Shown: piece after piece, positions 21,084-36,425 of the stretch
Position numbering within the stretch: position 1 is the stretch's first letter
Layout: the number at the start of each line of letters is the position of its first letter
NCBI GenBank assembly: GCA_964006375.1
Contig: OZ023267.1
Coordinates: 85,607,406 to 85,671,405 of the forward strand
Reading direction: 5' to 3'
Origin: Tillus elongatus
Taxonomy: Eukaryota > Arthropoda > Insecta > Coleoptera > Cleridae
Length of the DNA: 64,000 nt
Program-made: the position numbers and the translations under genes
The notes under the pieces: model-generated
Database searches by the model: none
What the model was told of the DNA's origin: nothing
The model's input: the letters and a program-made list of their open reading frames with translations, nothing else

Positions 21084-24000
21084 TCAACTGTCACTTGATT
21101 GACGTGTTAAGTAGGTTTTGTTGTTCTCCCACCACAGACGACAATAGGCATGGATGCAAAATGATAATGTTTTGTATCCTCCTACTATGTCGAAAAGCAT
21201 AACCATTGGACAATTGATAGTCCCTTTATTAATCTTATTTTTAAAGGGGTAGACATTGATCCAATCCAATCCATAGCAGGTGGTAGTGGAATTTTCCTTT
21301 ACGTAATAGTAAAGGATTTTTTCACGGCCAAGGAGGTACCACCCCATACATCAAGGGGCCGGTGAAGTCCTAACGAACGTTTCCGGTTCTGGTGTATGAG
21401 TCGGTTTCCCTTATGAGCAAAAATGATGATGGCTACTCCTTGTACAAAATATTCCGAATGTAAAATACCCCTCCATTCGGATCTCCGGGAGAGGGGTGTA
21501 CAGGGGCCGCCAACATCAAGATTTAACATATCCTTTTCGAATATATGTGGCCTAAATTCTAACCTGAACTCCGTCCACCATTTCCTCCAGGCTAACAGGC
21601 CCCAACTCCTCTTCCTCACCGAAACCCAAATCAGTGCCAAAACAGCCACTAATCACCTTAATTTCCCGGGGTATGAGCTCCTTACTTCCTTTAGATTGCG
21701 TGGAGGCGTGTGCGCATACGTCCGTAGCAATCTACCCTGCACCAGACTCCCCAATTTAGAAGCTGGAAGAAAAGACATACTATGGATAAAACTCTCTCTC
21801 AGGGCTGCAACTAAATTCATCTGTTGCATTTACCGGTCACCTTCTGACAACAACTTTGTCCAGCTCTTTGACTACCTTTCTGAAAAAACCGACTATTTGA
21901 TTTCTGAATATCCTTCCTCCGAGGTCACTATTCTTGGTGACTTCAATGTCCATAATAAGGAATGGCTAGGATCTTCAAAAACCGATCAACAAGAGAGAGC
22001 AGCGGAGGCCCTTGCAGTCAGCAATTCTTTAGCCAATATGGTTCAGCAACCTACTTAGTTTCCTCGTATCCCAACACACAGCTCAAATCCCTTGGATCTC
22101 CTTCTTATTACACAACCTAAATGCTATAAGATACCAGTCACCGACCCCCTTGGTCGCTCAGACCACGGCATGGTCACATCTCCCTGCGCAATGCAACCCG
22201 AGGTCACACAGTCATCACACCCACGTATCGTTTGGCACTACAACTCCGCAAACTGGGACGAAATGCGGGGTTACTTTTCCTCATTTCCATGGGCGTCTGT
22301 CTGTTTCTCTCATCCTGATCCCTCTGATATCTCACAAAACGTCACCGAAATTATCCAAGCTGGCATGGAATTATTTATCCCACGTACACAGAAAATCTCT
22401 TCAGCCACTCAAAAGCCCTGGTTCTCTAAATCCTGTGACAATGCCAGACTTGAAAAAGTCAAAGCTCACAAAACGCTTCTACACAATCCCAGTCAAGAAA
22501 ATCGTCAGGCATTTAACGACGCAAGAAACCGCTATGTCCGCATTCTTTCTGAGGCAAAAAACTCGTTTAATAACCACATCAAAAACAAAGTCCTCTTAAG
22601 CTCCAACGGCGGCAAACCCTTCTGGACTCTTGCTAAATCTATCGGGAATAATTTCAGCAAAAGCACGTTCCCACCTCTTGTCTCAGGGGATGAAATTGTT
22701 TCTACCGCCCTGGGCAAGGCTGAACTTTTTGCTTCGTTGTTCGCCGCCAATTCTACTCTCAACCCACCTCCAAATGTTCAACCACCAACAGTCCCCAATA
22801 TCGCGCATAAAATTACGGATATCATTTTCAAAACTAAAAAGGTACGAAAGATGCCCTCTTCCCTTAATACCAGGAAAGCCTCTGGCCTTGACGAGATCCC
22901 AGCAATTGTCCTCAAAAATGCGCACCAGAGCTTGCTCCTGTCCTGACTCGTCTGTTTCAGATATCTTATAATAAAGGCATATTCCCTAGTAACTTGAAAA
23001 CTGCTCGAGTACAACCCATCCCCAAGAAAGGATCCAAAGCGCTTCCTAGCAACTACAGGCCTATTTCTCTCCTTTCAGTCGTCTCTAAAGTGATGGAAAA
23101 GTATATAAACACCGAATTACTAAAATTTCTTGAAAAACACAGTCTAATCCACGACAGGCAGTATGGATTCCGTCAGCGCGGATCGACTGCCGACCTCCTT
23201 TCCTTTGTCACCCATTCTTGGAACAAGTCTATGGAACAACACGGTGAATCCCAGATTGTTGCTCTAGACATATCCAAAGCATTCGACCAGGTCTGGCACG
23301 CAGCGCTGCTTAATAAACTTCTGGCCTATGGCCTACCACCAAAAATTTGTACCTGGACAGCAAATTTCCACTCCAACAGGACCATATCTGTTGTTGTGGA
23401 TGGCCATTTCTCTAAACTGTATCCAATTAATGCAGGAGTTCCTCAAGGTTCAGCTTTAGCCCCTACTTTGTTTCTTCTCCATATCAATGACCTCCTCTCT
23501 AGCACATCCAACCCAGTTCACAGCTACGCTGACGACAGCACCCTCCATTCAAATATACAATATTCTAAGCCTGTCTCTTTAGCCCAATTAGATGAGGATC
23601 GCAGACTCATGGAGGGTTCTGTCTTCGTGGATCTCCAAAAAATATTAGACTGGGGAAGTAGAAATCTTGTACAATTCAACCCCACCAAAACTAAGTGTTG
23701 CTTTCTTTCTCACAAGATATACACCAGCCCTAGACCCATCACAATGAACAACCAAGTTATTCAAAGTAATGAGTCCTTTTCTCTTGTTGGCATTTCTGTG
23801 GATCGAAATCTTAATTGGCACCAACATGTCACATCAATTGCAGAAGCAGCTGCTACGAAATTAGGTTTCCTCTTCCGGGCTCGCAAATACTTTTCACCAG
23901 CTAATCTCTATACCTTATATGTATACTTCACAAATAAGGCCAAACCTCGAATACTGCTCCCACATCTGGGGTGCCGCTGCCGCTTCTACATTCGCTATCC

Positions 24001-24522
24001 TGGACTCCATCCAAAAAAGAGCTATACGTCTCATCGGTGACCCTACCCTCACCCAAAGGCTGCCATCCCTTGCCCACCGACGTGCCGTTGGTTACCTCTC
24101 TCTCTTTTATAGATATCTGCACGGGCACTGCTCAGAGGAGCTTTCCTCCATACTTCCCCCACCTGCTGCCCCCAACAGATCTACCAGAGGAACAGAGCGA
24201 ATGCACCCTTTTACTGTCCAGGTCACCAGACTTAGAACATCTTGTTATGCCCGCTCTTTTGTCCCGAGGACTTCCAAATTGTGGAATTCCTTGCCGGCAC
24301 ATGTTTTTCCTTTTCCTCCGAACCTCTAAACCTTCAAGTCCAGAATTAACAAGCTGCCTCTTTCCTCCTTGTCAACACCCACGGTACGATAGTATTTAGG
24401 CTGTAAGCCCTCGTGGTGTGTTGTTGAAATTTAAAAAAAGCCTTTGGTTGTATGGTTCTGCTTGGTTTATTGGTAAATTTTAAAAATCTATTGCCATCAC
24501 TAAATACCGTATCATATTTCAT
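21084..24522 (-). pseudogene. Unknown Polinton accessory gene interrupted by a LINE
   Basis: The N-terminal part (ATG at 24520-24522: MKYDTVFSDGNRFLKFTNKP, to about 24430) and the C-terminal part (about 21337 down to 21084: ILYYYVKENSTTTCYGLDWI, then VMLFDIVGGYKTLSFCIHAY) lie on either side of a 3.1 kb LINE. The two pieces are in the same orientation. The start lies 1 bp after the stop of the next upstream gene (TAG at 24524-24526), the close packing expected in a viral gene block. I do not recognise the family. Confidence 0.5.
21338..24429 (+). mobile_element. CR1/Jockey-group-like LINE, defective
   Basis: The plus strand encodes, in several frames, an endonuclease domain (FNISFSNICGLNSNLNSVHH, LFLTETQIS, TILGDFNVH, SDHGMV; 21423-22190), a linker, and a reverse transcriptase (22994-24040). 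The RT shows SNYRPISLLSVVSKVMEKYI, ALDISKAFDQVW, GVPQGSALAPTLF and SYADDSTLH, and a C-terminal region follows in a shifted frame (23919-24329: FRARKYF, then RPNLEYCSHIWG). Stops at 22056 and 22944 and a frameshift near 23940 inactivate it. No RNase H domain is seen. The 3' end is near TTGAAATTTAAAAA (24424-24437). It is inserted in a Polinton accessory gene, so it is younger than that element. I could not define a target duplication. Confidence 0.85.
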
Positions 24523-25047
24523 GCTATAGTCCATAATCTTCCAGTTGCTTCTGCCAGACTTTAACAAACTTTTCTACAGCGACACAATCTTTGTGCTCAT
24601 ATCTATCCCAATCGGCATTGGTTGGCAAACTGGCGAAATATTCTCGGCAAACTGGCGAAATATTTTCCGCAAATTGCATATAACATGTTCGTCACATCTG
24701 TTCTGTGAAGTTTCCGTGTGAGAAAATCAATGGATTTTGTACGTTCAGCATATTCGGCATCAAGAGATGTATAACGGTGTTTTAATATATCGTTCAAATG
24801 GTCTGCAAAACAGTGGATATCATCGCAGCTTCCAAACTCGAATTCTTTATTAAATCCTTCTCTCATCGTCTCGAGTGTTTCGTGTTTAAGTTCTGCCTCG
24901 GTTGGTGGTTCAATTTCTATGTTCTTTATTGCGAGTGTGTCCTCATCATAATAACTTTTGTATTGGTTTTTTGCTTTGTCGGGTAAATATTTGAAAAATG
25001 GTTGACTTGCATCTGCTCCTGGCTTGCATTGAATAAGGGGCAATGCA

Positions 25048-26432
<1,385 letters not shown>

Positions 26433-26796
26433 ATTTGAGCGGAAAGTGCAAAAAAACCAGCTTGGTTGGACCTCTATAAGCTGCCCTTATCCTATTTTGC
26501 AGCTACACTTCCTTAAAATCCTGTTTACTCTGCGCAGAGACCCTATTTCCCGCAACACTCTTGGGGATTGCTCTCAAGAATATTTTCTTGTTCACATTGT
26601 TCTTTTTATGCATTGAGGGTGGTTGTAGGCATGCAGAAGATGGAGGAGAACCCGCGATGAAGCAGCGAACCAAGATTTTCCAATCATATTTAAATTGTTA
26701 CCTCATTTCATTTGTTTAAAATATTTTTCCAAAAATGAATTTGAGGTTGCCTTGTTTGTCAGTCTCACATAGAGAGCTACGATATTTTATCATTAA

Positions 26797-28075
<1,279 letters not shown>

Positions 28076-28079
28076 ATGA

Positions 28080-29559
28080 TAGGAAAGATTACGAAATTTT
28101 AATGGGAAAACGGGAAATTTATGCATCCTAGTACATATAAAAGAAACGTATACACCCTAATGTAGCAATGAAAAAGTTTTGGCAGGAGATGTCAACGCCC
28201 GACATGAATGTCAGTGACCCATGTAGCAACCCTCGATGTTAAGTTACATTCGAGTAATAAAAAAATATATTATATACTAGAAATATCCGTAAAGAAACCA
28301 AGAACAATGCTTCAGTTTTTGTAGGGAGAATGAGATTGTAGATAATAAATGCGTTTCTGTTGATTTATTGTGTGTAAACCTAAAGGCTCGATGTATTAAA
28401 AGAACAGAGGTCATTTGTAAAAACAAAACTGTATGTAGTATTAAGAAATGTGCGCATAAGGAGAAAACGTAAAAAGACACTAAAGGTTTGACGGAAAGCT
28501 CAAACACAGGTGGTGTGACAAACAATTTCACCTGTAAGAGAGTTAATAAAAGCAACGGTCCGAGAGGGTCCGGGGTCTTTTCCATCCAGTGAATTCATCA
28601 GCATCACTTCACCAGACCAGGTGATCATCGTCATAATTATGTAAGTTGACATAAGAGATTCCAGAGTGCATCGAAGGGAGAGTATAAAACACCTCCAGAG
28701 TGCTACGACTATGGAATAAATATATCAATATGTTAACGAAATAAATCCATTAATAATCAATAAATGGACAGTAAATTATGGCATGGACAAATTAGAAAGA
28801 TAATAATAATTAATCAGGGGCCGCATTAATGGAAGAACAATAAATAATCCAATGGAAAATGTTTCAGTAAGTGTTACCTTTTCCTAAATTGACCAGTGCG
28901 GGTTGAATTTCACCATTTTAACAGCACCAATCAAATATTTTTGTGCTAATAAATTTCAAAAACAAAAAATTTTGTTTGAAATAAAAGGAAAGAGACCGTG
29001 ATCTCTGTAGAATTGTCGATGTATATTGATTATGTTGTATCCATGTCTCACCGGTAATTGTGTAATTATTTATAATGTTACCAGAATGTTTTAATAGGAT
29101 TTTTCAAGTTATATTTATGTAAAGAATGTTTTAAAATATCTCTTTGTATTTAACGAGTGTCATATCGACACAGTTAAATGTTTTAATAGGATTTTTCAAT
29201 TTATGTTTATGTAATGAATGCTTTAAATGTTTCTGTTTGTATTCAATGTGTGTCAAATAGACACCGTAAAATTTGTGTAATGAATTAAATGGAATGTATA
29301 ACAGATTATAATTAACGGAAGTATTGTTCTTAATTGATAATTAATCAGCAAAATTGTTGTATAGCCATCTGTGCAGAGCGAAATTAATTTTTGATCAAGT
29401 GAAAATCAATAAATGAATTTAAATAACACATATTAGTGAATTTTAATTAGTAGAAGCTAGCTGTAATTATAAGGAACCCAACCTGATGATTAAGACGTAT
29501 GTTCTCAGCTCTAAAATAAATATTTGCAGGTATATACTACCCATAAAGTAATACCATAG

Positions 29560-29560
<1 letters not shown>
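28080..29560. other. AT-rich spacer within the repeat insertion
   Basis: No gene is supported. Near 29080-29260 a roughly 100 bp segment is repeated with changes (GTTTTAATAGGATTTTTCAA twice, and GTGTCATATCGACACAGT against GTGTCAAATAGACACCGT). Otherwise nothing is visible. Confidence 0.5.
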
Positions 29561-29561
<1 letters not shown>

Positions 29562-29629
<68 letters not shown>

Positions 29630-29759
29630 ATATAAAAATTGAAACTGACCCCGGATATGTTTTCTGGGGGGCCTAATTAGCGTTCATTTGAAGAAATTTT
29701 TTCAAAATTCAGAAGTCGGGATCTCCTCATTAGTGAATTTTTTTTAAGAAAATTCACTA
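29562..29759. repeat. TA-rich repeat, 3' fragment (copy D)
   Basis: (TA)n at 29562-29625 followed by the conserved 3' end of the family, AACATATAAAAATTGAAACT through GAAAATTCACTAAAA. Right edge of the insertion in gene A. Confidence 0.8.
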
Positions 29760-29956
29760 AAATTGTGTAGAACAACTGTTAACTAAATATACATCGCACA
29801 ACTCAACTATATGTCTACTTTCATATTCTTCGGCTTCAGACCTACGACCGTATCGATAAGCTTCTTTTTGTATCTTTAACACTAACAGTCTGAGTTTTGT
29901 GTCGTCTTTCTCGCTATATATTCTCGTTTTATCTGCATACCACATATTCTTGTGTA

Positions 29957-30299
29957 AACTAAAGTTCTGCAGTGTGGTTGTCTTGTTTATCGTAATAACG
30001 TATGTATTGATTTTTTGCTTCTTCGGGTAGATATTTTAAAACTGGTTTGCTTAACGGAGCTCCCGGATGGTATCGAATGAGTGCTAAAGCAAAAAATTGT
30101 GTAGAGCAGAACCCACTTAAGTATATGTCACACAACTCGACTATATGTCCACTTTCATAATTTTCCCTTTTCTGAATCACGTTCGTCTGTATACGCTTCT
30201 TCTTGTATCTGTAACTCTGACTCTTTTAATGTAAATTCACAGTCTTCTTCGATCAATCTATTTTTATGTCCATACCACAAGAAACTGTTAAACGTCATG
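29957..30299 (-). pseudogene. Accessory gene A' (tandem paralogue of gene A)
   Basis: From ATG 30299 the minus strand encodes about 45 residues (FNSFLWYGHKNRLIEEDCEF). It changes frame near 30170 and continues YESGHIVELCDIYLSGFCST, FFALALIRYHPGAP and YLPEEAKNQYIRYYDKQ, to a stop at 29957. It shares the HIVELCD, STQFF, KYLP and AKNQY positions with gene A just downstream, so the two arose by tandem duplication. It is the outermost recognisable Polinton gene on this side and shortly precedes the GT array. Confidence 0.5.
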
Positions 30300-30361
30300 G
30301 TTCAACAACTGACTAATAATACAACAGAACTTGTCCGCTCATTTATACTTACGAGCTAACA

Positions 30362-31080
<719 letters not shown>

Positions 31081-31265
31081 AAGTCCTTCATCAAGTCAGC
31101 CCGCTAATCTTAATGCTCCCGCAGTGACATGTAGAGGTTATAGCAAGATTATCACACTCAGGCAAGCAATGTGACACCGAGGTAAAAAAGACGAAGTGAG
31201 TATTATTGTGCTTTTCAGTTAGCAGCTTATTATTCGAATCATAAAAGATTTGACTAACTTAGCGT

Positions 31266-31580
31266 TTACTTACCCTTACGTTTTAGCCCTAAAAAACAAA
31301 CAGCCCAGTCTTCACATCCTACTAGGTCTTCATCAATTGCAATACTAAACAAATCATTGACATGCAGATTGAAGAAACTAGGACTTTGGGCGGTTACCTG
31401 AGGAACCCAATATTCCACAATTTTATCACTACGAACAACTGATGGGTAGTATTTTAAAAAGACTAGGTGTAGATTCTCTAAAGTCCAGCAAACAGATATG
31501 ATTAACTCTATCAAATGCATTTTTGATATCCTGGAATAAAGACATAGCTCGTTCGTTATAATTGAAAGCTTTGTAGACAT
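31266..31580 (-). pseudogene. LINE reverse-transcriptase remnant
   Basis: The minus strand shows a degraded RT core: VPQVTAQSPSFFNLHVNDLF (the usual VPQG...F.L..NDL motif) followed by a position corresponding to the YADD box (GCEDWAVCF). The N-terminal residues (YSRISKMHLIELI) correspond to the helix before it. Catalytic residues are lost. Confidence 0.6.
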
Positions 31581-32204
31581 TAGTAGTTATTAGTGAATCA
31601 TTGCATCCTCATTCTTGCAGATCTCCTGCTTCTAAACCTGTTTGCGTCTGTATGACAGAACCTTGTGTTTGGTTAGAAAGCCCTGTGTCTGCTGAGACAT
31701 TCTTTTCTCATACTCTGTGGCTAAGGCACCGATAACACCACAGTTCTTTTAGAACAGTGACGAACTTTGCCTTGATATAACGATTTGTTGATTATGTATA
31801 TTTTATATCAATGGTTTTACTTTAGAATAAGAGACTCTTTCAATTAATTGCGAAGTTATCTTATAATTTCATGCTCCTTACAGTTTTTCAACTCAAACAT
31901 TAAACTAAAATGTTCTGGTTGATTGACATCTGCAAGATCAATATAATTAAGAACCCGTTTACTAGCAACATGCATAGATACCTCATTACAGACAACTATC
32001 ATTCCCCGACTTTAATTAAGTAGCTTTTACTTTAAATTCTGCAGCAGTTTTCTCGCCCCCTATTAACCTCGTGCCAACCTTAAAATCTCCAATTTTTCCA
32101 ACTTCTTTTTTGTCTACAAATGTTAACGACGCATTTTTTTAATATGACGGCATCGTTTGTTTAATAAATCCACCGCCGCCCGCCGGTGGTGGGACAGCGC
32201 TCCC
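31581..32204. other. Spacer without recognisable gene
   Basis: AT-rich sequence; I see nothing coding. The last 30 bp (CCGCCGCCCGCCGGTGGTGG) are G/C-rich and weakly similar, in inverse, to 59354-59380, so the inverted repeat may begin slightly further left than 32205. Confidence 0.5.
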
Positions 32205-32299
32205 AGTCAGATTCAAATTTTTAGAATCTCAATCGAGATTTGATCTAACCTGTCTAAATAAGAAGACCTGTCATTTTTATTTTTATGAAAATGACGTAT

Positions 32300-33100
32300 G
32301 TAAAGTGGCGGTTTGCGCATGTGCAAACCGACTTTTTTTTATTAAGCGGTGTAGAGGTATAGTGTTTGGTAATCGTCTCGAAGAATTCAAAAATAGTATC
32401 TAACGGCGCCGGGGGCGGCGCTAACCAACGGTCTTATTAAGTGATGTAGAGGTATGATGTTTGGTATCATAGGAATCGTCTCGCAGAGTAAAATTCAGAA
32501 ATAACATCGGCCACCGCTTGAGGTGGCGGCATTGGGCTGCGCAAACCAACTTCTCAGTTTTCGGCTTAGATGTTCGGTGTTTGGTGTCATGTTTCTCGAC
32601 ATGATTTATGATTTAAATCAAGTCAACATATAGCTGACTTTGCGCTTTTGCAAGTCTGAACACGCTCGGAATAGAAATTGTACGCAAACTCTACTCTGAT
32701 ATAAAAAAGGGTTGTTTGTTTTATCGAATTTGTTCGTATATCCCATAAGAAACCATGTAAAAAAGGCAAATATAAGCAAAATAACATGTAACATAATGTA
32801 TTTTAGACACATATGTTAAAGAGAGGACAAAGACCGAGACCACAATTATTTGCTGACGTTGCGGTTTTGCAAATTGCAAACGAACGTTCTTATTAAGTGA
32901 CGTAGAGTATAGCGTTTGGTATCATGGTAATCGCCTCGATGAGTAGAAATTAAATATGACGGTTGGCGCATGCGCTAACCAACTTTCTTATTAATTGGTG
33001 TGGAGGTATGATGTTTGGTATCATTTTACTTGTATCAACGAGTAGAAATCAACTATGGCATATGTGCAAACCAACTTTTTTCTTTTTCTTTGGTTCAGAA
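32300..33100. repeat. Subterminal repeat array with NRF-1-like palindromes (left)
   Basis: Five or six imperfect units, each built from GCGCAAACCAACTTTCTTAT-like sequence, GGTGTAGAGGTATGATGTTT, GGTATCAT and TCTCGAAGAGTAGAAAT. Several units begin with GCGCATGTGC or GCGCATGCGC (exact palindrome 32966-32975). The array is mirrored at 58440-59270. Confidence 0.8.
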
Positions 33101-33352
33101 GGCAAGTATTTGAGAACAACCACATCGTTTTTAACTCTCGTTATTTTTACCATGTCCTACAAATAACCCTGTTAGCAATCTGGTTTAAGGTTAGAAATAA
33201 AACAATTGATTCAAATACAATAAATTTATTAGGATTAATAAGACATACATATTAAATTATTACATAATAGCTCTTGCTTACATGTTAAAGAAAATTTAAT
33301 TGAAAATAAAACAATTAATTTTTGAATTGGTTTACAAAATATATATATTAAA

Positions 33353-33965
33353 TTATTGCATAACGACTCTTACGATACCAGTTAGAGGTTTATATTTAAA
33401 TACACAATCATAAATAACTAAACAGTAAGCTCTGGTTCTATTAGGAACATTGCCTTTGCTCATAAACTCCATTTTTCTGTACACTGTTGAAGACTTTATT
33501 GATTCATTCTGATACTGACAGTCAATTACAAATACAGCCCGATCTTTAAACTCATCATAATTTAAAAGAGGATCTGACATGTTTTTATAACAAAAACTCT
33601 TTTGAAAATCTGTATACATCTGATAGGCTTCAGCATATTTAGATTTCTCGAAATCCATATTCATAGATTCATAAGGGTAGCATTCTGAATTTAGGAACAC
33701 AGATCAACCATATCAATGTTATCAAAGAAGTCACCTTTCCTGCTTACGTCGTCTTTCCGATCTATTTGAAATGCTATAATCACATATCTAGGTCTTTCTA
33801 AGTTTGATGCAGTTTTAACATGCCACACGTCTTTATTAATATTGAATGCTGACAGCTCATATATTTCTCATCGCGATATGCGAGAAATTTAGATGTGTCT
33901 TTTGCTATTTTATCCATCAGCTCCATCGTTTGGAAATACATGTTTTGTTTTTAAAACATGTTGGT
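33353..33965 (-). pseudogene. Polinton major capsid C-terminal fragment (left arm)
   Basis: The minus strand encodes ELMDKIAKDTSKFLAYRDEK, then in another frame VKTASNLERPRYVIIAFQID, and after a further break LNSECYPYESMNMDFEKSKY, VFVIDCQYQNESIKSSTVY and YCLVIYDCVFKYKPLTGIVR (33700-33353). These align with the C-terminal half of the capsid gene at 18.5-19.3 kb. At least two frameshifts are present and the N-terminal half is absent. Confidence 0.82.
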
Positions 33966-34142
33966 TACAGTAATTGTCAATGGTGTTGTACCAGTACTGT
34001 AATAAACGTTGTTTTTCGATTTGTTGACATTTGAAGAATATATGTTTTGTTTTCAAAACATGTTGGTTACAGTAATTGTCAATCGTGTTGTACCAGTACT
34101 GTAATAACCTTTGTTTTTCGATTTGTGGACATTTGAAGAATT
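33943..34142. repeat. Tandem duplication of about 100 bp between divergent genes
   Basis: Two units begin TGTTTTGTTTTNAAAACATG and continue TTGGTTACAGTAATTGTCAA through GTACCAGTACTGTAATAA to GACATTTGAAGAAT. The right arm has only one unit. The unit spans the gap between the capsid fragment and the WTFEEF gene, so it would contain any shared promoter. Confidence 0.8.
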
Positions 34143-34505
34143 TTTAAATGTACTACCCAGAATAGTATACAATATGGATAACAACGATTCATATAATCTA
34201 ACCAAATATCTGGTGAAAATACAAAGAAAAGCAGCATTATTCAATTTTAAACTATATAATTGGGAAACATTGAACAATTTAATATACCACTAGAGGGTCT
34301 TAAAATAATAGAAGATATCAGTAGTGTAATTAGTGACTCATTAATAGAACTGAAGTATGAGTTTTTTAGATATAAGAGTATTCCGATTCTCCCCTTGTAT
34401 GTTTTTCATTGCAAAACAAAAATATCGATAAGACCTTTGTAAGTGTGCGAACTTATTTCACAATATCAACATGTAATTAAAAATATGATAGTTTGTAGCA
34501 AATTT
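34105..34505 (+). pseudogene. WTFEEFLNVLP-family gene, broken (left arm)
   Basis: The plus strand encodes LWTFEEFLNVLPRIVYNM and LTKYLVKIQRKAALFNFKLY, then after a frame change LEGLKIIEDISSVIS and LIELKYEFF. It is homologous to 12017-12472 but shorter, with no ATG at the expected start and frame breaks near 34260 and 34365. Confidence 0.75.
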
Positions 34506-36210
34506 TAATGTATCATTTGTAGAAAACAGTTGCATGGCTGTATTTTTAATATGATTTTTATATTATTATAATTTTTAAAGTGGGATGTGTAGGAAACAGA
34601 ACTATGGTGTAGTATTTTCATATTATAAAATAATACAATTAAATAAATTTTCCATATTACGTTTTATTACAATGAAATATCACCTGATGTCCAGCAAGCT
34701 GAATCAAGATAATCAGTTTCCTGCCTATATTTGATATAACTGCAAGTCAACATATGCGGCAAACAAAACGTTATATTGTACATCTTAGATTGTCTTTCAT
34801 TATAATTTAAAATAAAACATAAGCAGAATACAGTTGTTTTGGATATCTAGTAACCATGTCATATAAACACTTCAAAGTTCTCCAATAGTATTAAGGATAC
34901 TTAATGTATTTAACATCAATAAGATTATTTCGAAACATGTTTACAATACGAGTACTAAACATACAATTGTCTGACTAGACGTTGTTTGAGAGATACATAT
35001 ATCATATAGCGCGATGTTTAAACATAACACGCTGCAACGATAGGATATTTAATGTATTCAGCATTACATACTACACGGGAACATTTCAAAGTTCTTTAAC
35101 AACGTTTATTTGTCATTAAAAAGGGGGGGATATTTAGCAGTATGGGATCGGATCTGATACGTTTGTATAATATGTGACTAAATTTAAGTATATTTAAGGT
35201 ATTTATACATTCCAAAAGTCTGTTTATTGGATTAGCTCATACATATACCTTAAATACATTAACTTGTATACGTCTTTGCATGTGTCAATGTGTGAGAGTT
35301 TTAGATGAAGAAGAAATAAAACAATAAAGTTTACTTAAAAATTTAATGAACAATAGAAATTACCGATACATCAATAAAGAAAATCAGTAAAATAATATTA
35401 CACAAAAATTACCAACACATAAAAACAGAAGTGTAAAAACAAGTGAAAATGCACTAAAGTCTGAAAGCAGCAAGTGCGTTAGCAGCGAATTTTCATAGCA
35501 ATGTAATAGCAAATATTTTTTCATTAAATGCTTATAGCTATTTTTTTTTTCGTTTAACAGAACAAATCTAAATTTTGATATATAGTTTACACTCCTAAAT
35601 TAAATCTGATTATTATAACTCTATTATTTTCGGAGATACAAATCTATCTAAACCATTTACAATAGAAGGCACTAACAAAGTTTTATAACAATCGTTTTAA
35701 GGTATCACTGATGACACATACATATAAAATATAAAATTGAAACTGGTCCTGATATGGGTTCTAGGGGCTCCTAGTTAGCGTTAATTTACAAAAATATTTT
35801 TAAATAGGTAGCTAAGATAATCTAAAAATACATAAAATGGTATAAAACTTACTGACTAAAAACAAAAATAATAAAAGCAAGTAAAAATGTACCAAAACCC
35901 TGAACGCAGTAAGAGTGTTATGACGACGAATATAGTTTACTTTTGTGACATAAACATGAGTGCCTAATTTGATTACCATAGCTTTGTTATTTACAGAGAT
36001 ACAAATTTTGATCCTCGATATGGGTTCTAGTCATTTAAAGAAAATTTTTAAAATAGGTAACTAAGATAATCTAAAAAATACATGAAAATATTGAATGAAA
36101 ATTTAGCTACAGAAGTTAGGCTTAACAGTATTGATATATTAATAGGAAACTAATTAAAAAAATTAAAAATACATGAAAATATTAAAATTAAGTAAATTTA
36201 ATTAATACCT

Positions 36211-36425
36211 CTATACATAAATATTGCAACCTTTTTGGATTATAAGGAACGGGAAGAGTAGAGCACTTTGTGTTGTAACTTCTAAAGGGGTGGTAGTGTT
36301 ATACCCAGAATTCTCAACAAAGTAAAGTTTTTTGTTCCTAGGACATTGATAAAACCCAAAATCATTACACAAAAAGTTAGATCGACACAGTAACTTCCCT
36401 ACACAAAATTCTGTGATGGTAAGGT
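36211..36425 (-). pseudogene. Unknown conserved fragment (CRSNFLCNDFGFYQCPRNK)
   Basis: The minus strand encodes CRSNFLCNDFGFYQCPRNKK followed by LYFVENSGYNTTTPLEV and TQSALLFP. The same frame is present at 41400-41575 (plus) and, degraded, at 41890-42040 (minus). Preservation of the reading frame with synonymous-looking changes suggests that it was coding. Family unknown; the spaced cysteines might bind metal. Confidence 0.45.

Larger units (their letters stand above)
32205..36425. repeat. Left arm of giant Polinton-derived inverted repeat
   Basis: The whole arm reappears inverted in 41391-59353 once two insertions are removed. Matching landmarks are TTAGAATCTCAATCGAGATT (32221) against its complement (ends 59337), the subterminal repeats, the capsid fragment, the WTFEEF gene, GTACAATATAACGTTTTGTT (34763-34783 against 43317-43337) and the CRSNFLC frame (36.3 kb against 41.45 kb). 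Both outer tips read AGTCA at 32205 and 59353 in inverse. A clear 6 bp target duplication was not found. The arms differ by small indels, such as a 98 bp tandem duplication only here (33943-34142) and a roughly 43 bp deletion near 34365, so they have diverged since they arose. Confidence 0.85.

Noticed and set aside
21338..24429. A target-site duplication for the CR1-like LINE
   Set aside because: Both junctions lie in A/T homopolymers (AAAGGATTTTTT on the left, TTTAAAAAAAGCC on the right) and no unambiguous duplication can be defined.
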